This document shows positions 57,326-64,000 of a stretch of 64,000 bases of DNA, piece after piece; positions within the stretch are counted from its first letter, which is position 1; each line of letters starts with the position of its first letter. The stretch is from NCBI RefSeq assembly GCF_016808095.1, contig NC_068980.1, positions 10,816,388 through 10,880,387 of the forward strand. Reading direction: 5' to 3'. The notes under the pieces were generated by a model. The model ran no database searches and was not told the DNA's origin. It worked only from the letters and a program-made list of their open reading frames with translations. The DNA comes from Vigna angularis (Eukaryota; Streptophyta; Magnoliopsida; Fabales; Fabaceae). Made by a program: the position numbers and the translations under genes.

Positions 57326-59371
57326 ATGACGACCTCTCAACCGTCTACAATAGACCTTCTCATTGAGCAAGTGTCACGACTCACAGCTCGCATCGATGAT
57401 CTTTCTTCAGAGGTTGCTTCCATCAAACAAAAACCCTTAACGCAATCATCTTTTCCGAAGCAAACTCCCAAGATTCGGTTGGATTGTCCTCGTTTTGATG
57501 GGTCCAACACGTTAGACTGGATTTTTGCCGTTACTCGTTTTTTCGACTATCACCAAACCCCAGAAGTCGATCGTCTTCAGATCATTTCCTTTTATATGGA
57601 TGGACCCGCCCTTAGTTGGTTTCAGTGGATGGAGAGAAATCAGTTCCTTCGTTCTTGGAAGGATTTCTTACACTCGTTGGAAACACGCTTTGCTCCATCT
57701 CGTTTTCAGAATGTGAAGGGACGACTCTGCAAGCTTTACCAGACTCGGTCTGTTTTGCAATATCTCAATGATTTTGAAGGCCTTGCAAATCGGGTCACCG
57801 ACGTTCCTCCTTCTTTTTTGCTCGAGTGTTTCATATCTGGTCTTCATCCAGACATTCAGCGTGAGGTGCTCGCCTTCCAGCCGGTGTCGTTTTCGGAAGC
57901 GGCGGAGTTGGCCAAGCTTCAAGAGGACAAATTTAACTCTATCGAACAGCCTCAACGGAGTTCCACTGTACCAGTTGCACGATCTCTACCAACGACACCA
58001 CGCCAAGCTCTCCTCCCCACACCACTTACGCCAACTGTTCCATTTAAGCGTTTGTCAGCTTCGGAAATGCAAAATCGTCGTGAACGTGGGTTATGTTACA
58101 ACTGTGATGAGAAATATAATCCTGGGCATCGTTGCAAGTCTCGTTTCTTTCTTCTCGTGCATGACGATGAGGAGACTATATCTTCCGATCTTCCTCCAGA
58201 CGATTCTACTGCTTCCACTATCCCTGACTCTGCGCAGTTGAGTTTAAATGCATTATCAGGGCATTTTAATTCCAAAATGTTTTGCGTCACCGGACAAATA
58301 TTGGAGCATTCCGTTTGCATTCTCATTGATAGCGGAAGTTCTCATAATTTTCTTCAATCTAAGCGAGCCCATGAATTGGGTTTACCTTTTCAGCCTACGA
58401 AACCACTATCGGTGATGGTTGGCAATGGACATGCCTTGACTTGCTCTCAGGTTTGCACTCAGGTCCCTCTCTTAATCCAGAATCAAGCTTTTATGGTGGA
58501 TTTTCATTTAATTGATCTTTGCGGGCCCGAGGCCGTGTTGGGAGTGCAATGGCTTCAGAGTTTGGGACCTGTTTTAACCGACTATGAACACCTTACCATG
58601 CAATTTACTTGGTCAGGCCAAATGGCCAAATTGATAGGTGACGTTAATAATGATTCTTTGCCACTGTCGGTTCATCATTTACGTAAATTGTACAAGTGGG
58701 GCCATATTGCTGAATGTTTTCATCTTACTGTGTTGCCGCCGCCTGTGTCAAACTCTGCTACATACTTTTGTGTGATTCCAACCGATAATCATGAACTTTC
58801 CACTTTATTGAATCGGTTCCAATCCTTATTTGAGGAGCCTTCTTCCTTACCCCCTGAACGACCCACTGACCATGCTATTACTTTATTACCCAACTCTGCT
58901 CCTGTTAAGGTTCGCCCATATCGTTATCCTTATTCTCAAAAACAAGAAATTGAAGCTCAAGTGGCCCGAATGCTTGTTTCAGGAGAGATTCAGCCTAGTA
59001 CCAGTGCATTTTCATCTCCGGTCCTCTTGGTTAAGAAGAAAGATAACACTTGGCGCTGTTGTGTTGATTACAGGGCTTTGAATGCCATCACTGTTCCAAA
59101 TAGTTTTCCCATACCCACCATTGATGAATTATTGGATGAATTGGGGTCTGCCATTTGGTTTTCCAAATTGGATTTACTACAAGGATATCATCAGATTCGC
59201 ATGAAGTTGGACGACATTCATAAAACTGCCTTTCGTACCCACGATGGGCATTTTGAGTTTCGGGTTCTCCCATTCGGTCTTTGGAATGCGCCTGCAACTT
59301 TTCAAGCCACCATGAACGCCCTCTTTCGACTGCATCTGCGTAAATTTATCATCGTTTTTTTTATGACATAC
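57326..59371 (+). pseudogene. Chromovirus gag-protease-reverse transcriptase, 5' part
   Basis: Start MTTSQPST at 57326, right after the primer site, about 680 codons open. Gag has a coiled-coil start and a W/F-rich core (WIFAVTRFFDYHQTP, WFQWMER), and the zinc knuckle is CYNCDEKYNPGHRCK near residue 255. Protease has LIDSGSSHNFL near 335. The reverse transcriptase begins VRPYRYPYSQKQEIE near 530 and shows YRALNAITVPNSFPIPTIDELLDEL, FSKLDLLQGYHQIRM and FEFRVLPFGL. It breaks at the active site: after IIVFF one base of the first catalytic Asp codon is missing, and the solo LTR starts nine bases later. Intact relatives continue without a break. Confidence 0.92.
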
Positions 59372-61686
59372 AGATACAGCTGTCGCGGCCGATCAAATTT
59401 GATGTGCAATTAAGAATGCAGTACAGTGTTAGGAAGTGACTCCTAGGTCGTCTCACAGGGACCAAATGTGGTTCAGTCTTTTGTCAACACGTAATGGGGG
59501 GTTTTAGTTTTGTTTTTGTTCTGAAAAATAAATTAAAGTTTAAATAAAATTTAAAACGGTAAACCGAACTTAAGACAGTAAAAAAAATGAAATTAGTACA
59601 TTACAATGAGATTACAACAACATGAAACTACAAAAATAATTCCAGAAAAAAACTAAAATACAAAAAACCAATTCATCTACCAAAAGAAATTGAAAAATAG
59701 CAAATGCTTTAAAACAACCCCTTGGCCGTGACGTACCTTGGTGTGCATGCAAAGAGAATTAAAATAAGTTAAATGCTTCTCCTTGTTATCTTGGCCGTGA
59801 GAATTTCATGAGGTACATCCAAAAAGCAATTTAAATGGTAATGCTTCTTCTTGATTTCTCCCTTTCACCATGCACTTCCAACATCTATTATATTTTAATC
59901 ACCATATACTCCACTCATTTCTCAAAGATAATTCAAAGCCATTAATTGAAAGCTATTTACGTATTCTACCACTCCATCTAGTCATGACCACTCATGAAGA
60001 AATACAATCATAGGCCATGAGCCACTTCTTGTTCACGTGAAAGAGAACTCTTCACACGGCTCCACCAATTATTTCTTACTTTCCATTTAAAATCAATCAC
60101 TTCTTCTCTTAATAATAACAAAAGGAATCTTATTCTAAGAAACCAAAATAGGTGCTGCATGAATGATTCACGTTTCTCTTCATTTTAAATGAAACCAAAC
60201 AAAGTGAAAAGGGTGGAAGGGGCTGCTGCAAGGAGTCAATAACACGGCATTATCTAAAAGCAAGCAAAGATGACCAAGCATATTGATTTGAAGATGAAAA
60301 CAAGTAGGACCGTGACACTTCCTTAAAGCAAAATGAAATGTATATTTGCCAAATTTAGAACCTCATCACCGTGTCACAAGCTAAATAAATTCACTTCTCC
60401 CTCTTCTCAAACAACAAAGTTCTTCTCTTCCTCACCACGTCAAAAACAAACAAGCATATGGTTTCACTACTTCTCTACACCGAGAATTCCATTCTCCAAG
60501 TAAACAAATATTTTTTTTTTCCTTAGGTGAAGGAAGCCTACTTCTATGAAAGGTAAATCAACTCCTCACTTTCTACTACTACTAAAACTTGATTCAACAC
60601 AAGACCAATTACACTTTTCACCAAGGTTACAGAAGGCTAGAAGAGTTTACATAAAGATGCAGAAAATCAATTGGAACTTGCCATCAGAATTCAACATAAA
60701 CATTAGCTATTCATTCAACATGAAATATAGTTCCAGTTTTCTTCAAGAAAAACATTCAAATACAAAGAAGCAAAGCAAAGTAAAGTGAAGGAAACAAACT
60801 AGCTGCCTCTTGGTCTTATGTCTTCTTCCAGCAGTGATTCAAGAATCAAATACAGTTTTGCTTCCCTCCTCTAGCTCTTTGGACGTATATTCTCACACCA
60901 GCACCTTCTTCTCCTTCATCAAGTCATCATCCCTTCAATACACTTGCTATCCTCCACGGGAAAAGAAGAAAAGATTCCCCCAAATTGCCGAGAGGAAGGA
61001 GTTTTTAAGAGAGACCTCCAAATCCTTGTGTGTTGTCTCCTTCTGACCATAAGCTTTAGGCTTGTCTCCTCCCCTAGCATCTAGCTTCCTCATTTTTCTT
61101 CAATCAATCCCCTGTGCTTGGACGTAGCTATGCCAATTGGTGTTTCATGACAAAAAATGATGCCTATAATTTCCACGTGCAATAAGCCAGCTGTTGTAAA
61201 ACTTCATTCTGAACACATGTGGCATACCATGTCTGTTCTCAATGTGTGTTGAATTTCTCATTGACCAAGGTGGTATGTGTATGTCCGTGACATTTACTTA
61301 GTAAATGTGGCAGCAAAATTGTCATCTTCCAAAGCTATAAACCGTGAGGTGTAATGATGCCAAGCCTATTTTTCTTTTATAAATCCAAGAAAAATATTTC
61401 ATTACACATATCAATACACAAATTAATTCAATGCAGTACGACTTTGACTAGATAATACAGTGTAAATAAATATTCTTCCAAATGTCCTAAAATGTTTACA
61501 GAATTTTCCCTGCACTCCATAATGTAAATAATTATTCTCAGATAATTCAAATTAAATAAAATAAGAATCTCTGATCAAATTAAGCACAATCAGTACAAAC
61601 GGGAAAATACTGAACAATTAAGCACAATCCCCTGATTAATTTTAGTACAGTAAACTAAGTGAAGTGAAGAAAATAATGACTCATCA
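59372..61686 (-). mobile_element. Solo LTR of an Athila-1 relative inside the chromovirus
   Basis: 2315 bp, with duplication CATAC at 59367-59371 and 61687-61691. The left end reads AGATAC where TGATAC is expected, a mutated terminus; the right end is GACTCATCA. It contains the family block GACTCCTAGGTCGTCTC (59436) and the start block CTAAGTGAAGTGAAGA (reverse sense) near 61652. Frames at 60546-61046 are short and unrecognised. Confidence 0.9.
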
Positions 61687-61691
61687 CATAC

Positions 61692-63951
61692 TGATCTATA
61701 GCACTACATGGGAGGATAATTTATTACTCTTACAAATCACTTTTGAATTGTTACATGCCAACCATTTTTATTTGAAACAATCCAAATGTTCATTTGCTTT
61801 ACAACAAGTTGAGTACTTGGGCCATGTGGTAAGTGCGGGATCGGTAGGACCAGATTCATAAAAAATTGAGGCAATGTTACAGTGGCCACCACCTATTTCC
61901 GTGAGAGCATTGAAAGGATTCTTGGGACTAACGGGGTTTTATCGCAAATTCATTAAAGGTTACGCTGCTTTAGCCTCTCCTCTCACAGACTTACTTCGTA
62001 AAGATGCATTTCAGTGGTCTCCCGAAGCTCAGATAGCTTTCGATAAACTGAAGCATGTGATGTCCACAGCCCTAGTCTTGGCTTTACCAGATTTCTCGAA
62101 GCCTTTTGTTATTCAATCAGATGCTTCTAGCATAGCTATGGGTGCGGTTCTCTCTCAAGATCAACGACCAATTGCTTTTTTTAGTAAAAAGTTTTGTTCT
62201 CGGATGATGCAGGCCTCTACATATTTACGGGAGTTGCATGCCATAACTGCAGCCATTAAAAAGTGGTGTCAATATTTGTTGGGGAACTTTTTTATCATTC
62301 AGACTGATCACAAACCTCTAAAAGATTTATTGACTCAAACTGTGCAGACTCCAGAGCAACAATTCTACGTGAGTAAACTCATTGGATATAATTATACGAT
62401 TCAATATCGTGCTGGTAGTTCCAATGTGGCGGCCGATGCTCTTTCTCGAATTACTGCAGAAGATAATCTGGGTCTTTCTTATGTGATCACTATTCCTCAC
62501 TTTCAGTTTTTGGAGGAATTAAGGGCTATATTACAGGGTGATGTCAGTTTTGCCCAACTTTTACATGATATAAATCAAGACCCTACTGCATTTTCAGATT
62601 ATAAATTGAAAGATGGGTTGATTTTTTATAAAAGCAGAATTTGGTTGCCTGCAACGTCTCCCTTTCGTGAGACCCTTATGAGAGAATTTCATGCAACCCC
62701 TTTAGGGGGACACGTGGGTCTTGTTAAGACACTTCATCGATTGCAAGAGAATTTTTTTTGGCCCTCTATGCTTAAGGATGTGAAGATTTTTATTAGAAAC
62801 TGTGTGGTGTGCCAGCAAATTAAATATGTTCCTCAAAAACTTGCTGGTTTGCTTCAACCTCTTCCATTGCCAAATCGCGTTTGCGAAGACTTGGCCATGG
62901 ATTTTATTACTGGCCTTCCATCTTCCCGTGGGCACACTTCCATTTTGGTGGTTGTTGATCGTTTCTCCAAAGCAGCCCATTTTGCCACTCTTCCTACACA
63001 GTTTTCAGCATATCAAGTGGCTACATTTTTCATTGATGTCGTGGGCAAATTACATGGCATGCCAAAGAGTATTGTTTCTGATCGGGACCCTATATTCCTC
63101 AGTAAGTTTTGGCAAGAATTATTCAAAGCTAGTGGGACACAATTGCGGATGTCTTTTGCTTATCACCCTGAGACTGATGGATAATCTGAAGTTCTAAATA
63201 GAACTCTTGAGCAATATCTGCGTGCTTTTTGTAATGCACAACCAGTCAAATGGAGTCAATTCATTCCTTGGGCAGAATGGTGTTATGACACTGCTATTCA
63301 CTCGGCAACTGGATATACCCCTTTTGAAATTGTCTATGGCTGATCTCCTCCTTCTTTGCTGGGTTATATATTGGGTCAATCACAAGTGGAGGCTGCGGAT
63401 CAATTACTTAGTTCACGGGATGACATTTTATCCACTTTACGTCAAAATTTACAAAAGGCTCAGGATCGCATGAAAGCAATGGCTGGTTCTCATCGCCGCG
63501 ATGTTCAGTATGAGGTGGGAGCTTGGGTTTATGTTAAACTCAGGCCATATCGCCAAACTTCTCTTGTCGGTAAGACTCCACAGAAATTGGCGAAACGTTA
63601 TTTTGGACCATTTCAAATCCTTAATCGGATTGGGCCGGTGGCCTATCATTTGGCTCTTCCTGAGACTTCAAAAATCCATCAAGTATTTCACTGTTCTATT
63701 TTGAAACCACATCATGGGCCTCCACCTTCAGTAGCGGGAACGCTTCCGTCAAGTAATTATAATAATGGGCCTTTACTTAGTCCATTAGTCATATTAGGAA
63801 CCCGTGAGAATATTTCTGGTGAGTCTTCACACTTGGAAGTTCTGGTGCAATGGCAAGGTCTTCCTCCAGAAGAAGCTACTTGGGAGCCTTGGAAAGATAT
63901 TCAACGTACTTTCAACCTTGAGGACAAGGTTCTTCTGCAAGACGCGAGGAA
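61692..63951 (+). pseudogene. Chromovirus reverse transcriptase-RNase H-integrase-chromodomain, 3' part
   Basis: Continues the polyprotein from ILIYSTTWEDN. The thumb region has EYLGHVVS. RNase H has FVIQSDASSIAMGAVL and FIIQTDHKPLKDLL, ending ADALSR. The integrase zinc finger has H and H in HATPLGGH and C and C in CVVC. The catalytic core has AMDFITGLP, IVSDRDPIF and EVLNRTLEQY. The chromodomain VLVQWQGLPPEEATWEPW lies at about 63840-63893. Stops at 61859-61861 (TAA), 63182-63184 (TAA) and 63341-63343 (TGA) interrupt one continuous frame. The last two sit where Gln and Arg are usual, consistent with C-to-T changes. The frame runs without stop into the 3' LTR. Confidence 0.92.
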
Positions 63952-64000
63952 TGATACAATATGCATCCAGGAGGAGAGTGGATCAACTGCTAGGCCCAAG
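63952..64000 (+). repeat. Start of the chromovirus 3' LTR
   Basis: The 49 bases to the window end are identical to 56994-57042. The polyprotein frame continues across it. Confidence 0.92.

Larger units (their letters stand above)
56994..64000 (+). mobile_element. Chromovirus (Ty3/Gypsy with chromodomain), runs off the window
   Basis: A 319-bp 5' LTR (56994-57312), one gag-pol frame in Gypsy order (reverse transcriptase and RNase H before integrase), a C-terminal chromodomain, and the start of the 3' LTR at 63952 with the same TGATACAATATGCATCC. Inactive: a one-base frameshift at the reverse-transcriptase active site, a solo LTR inserted there, and three later stops. The CYNCDEKYNPGHRC knuckle and single frame suggest a Reina/Tcn-like chromovirus. 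Confidence 0.92.

Noticed and set aside
1..64000. tRNA, rRNA or intact host gene
   Set aside because: I saw no A-box/B-box pair with clover-leaf potential, no rRNA-like block and no multi-exon host gene outside the transposons except the decayed fragments listed.

Overview
This window is nuclear DNA of a flowering plant, most probably a legume (the SIRE-type Copia element, the long-LTR Athila-type Gypsy elements and the CACTA families point to the bean tribe; this is inference, as no species-diagnostic gene is present). It is gene-poor, AT-rich and almost entirely nested transposons. I see no intact ordinary host gene, rRNA, tRNA or CRISPR.

Layout. 1-931: 3' end of a CACTA transposon. 1045-22419: Athila-type Gypsy element 'Athila-1' (+ strand), bounded by a GCTTG target duplication, with 3.1-kb LTRs, a tRNA-Asp primer site and a gag gene but no pol. 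Its 5' LTR holds a young Copia element (1815-8404, duplication AGGGG). Its interior holds an inverted solo LTR (15830-18931, CTTGC) and, on the minus strand, a three-exon WUSCHEL/WOX-like homeobox gene (13135-14450) with its own TATA box. 22425-26362: remains of older Athila-type DNA with a minus-strand gag-protease. 26369-39065: the 5' LTR of that element, split by a young SIRE-type Copia element (26535-35396, ATATA) and a solo LTR (35956-38589, CCCCT). 39071-47270: CACTA territory. One CACTA (41850-44998, TGG) holds a second (42880-44477, AGA) filled with a 108-bp palindromic array, and a third (45218-46714) sits in a decayed SIRE-like LTR. 47914-50416: solo LTR (AAATT). 51030-52866: two foldback, Mutator-like elements, the first with a 9-bp duplication. 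52988-53520 and 55491-55619: relics of a fructose-1,6-bisphosphatase gene and possibly of an MRS2-type magnesium transporter gene. 56994-64000: a chromovirus (Gypsy with chromodomain) broken by stops, a frameshift and a solo LTR (59372-61686, CATAC).

How the parts work together. Each LTR element carries the usual set (primer site, gag, protease, integrase, reverse transcriptase, RNase H) or depends on relatives for what is missing. Athila-1 has only gag and must borrow pol. The two Copia elements look young (three substitutions between the LTRs of each) and have long open pol frames, but each has an anomaly at the gag-pol boundary. The points most worth follow-up are the antisense WOX-like gene inside Athila-1, the third gene of the SIRE-type element with a promoter resembling its own LTR, the stop-rich 93-nt segment between that element's gag and pol, and the palindromic array that codes for the same peptide on both strands.
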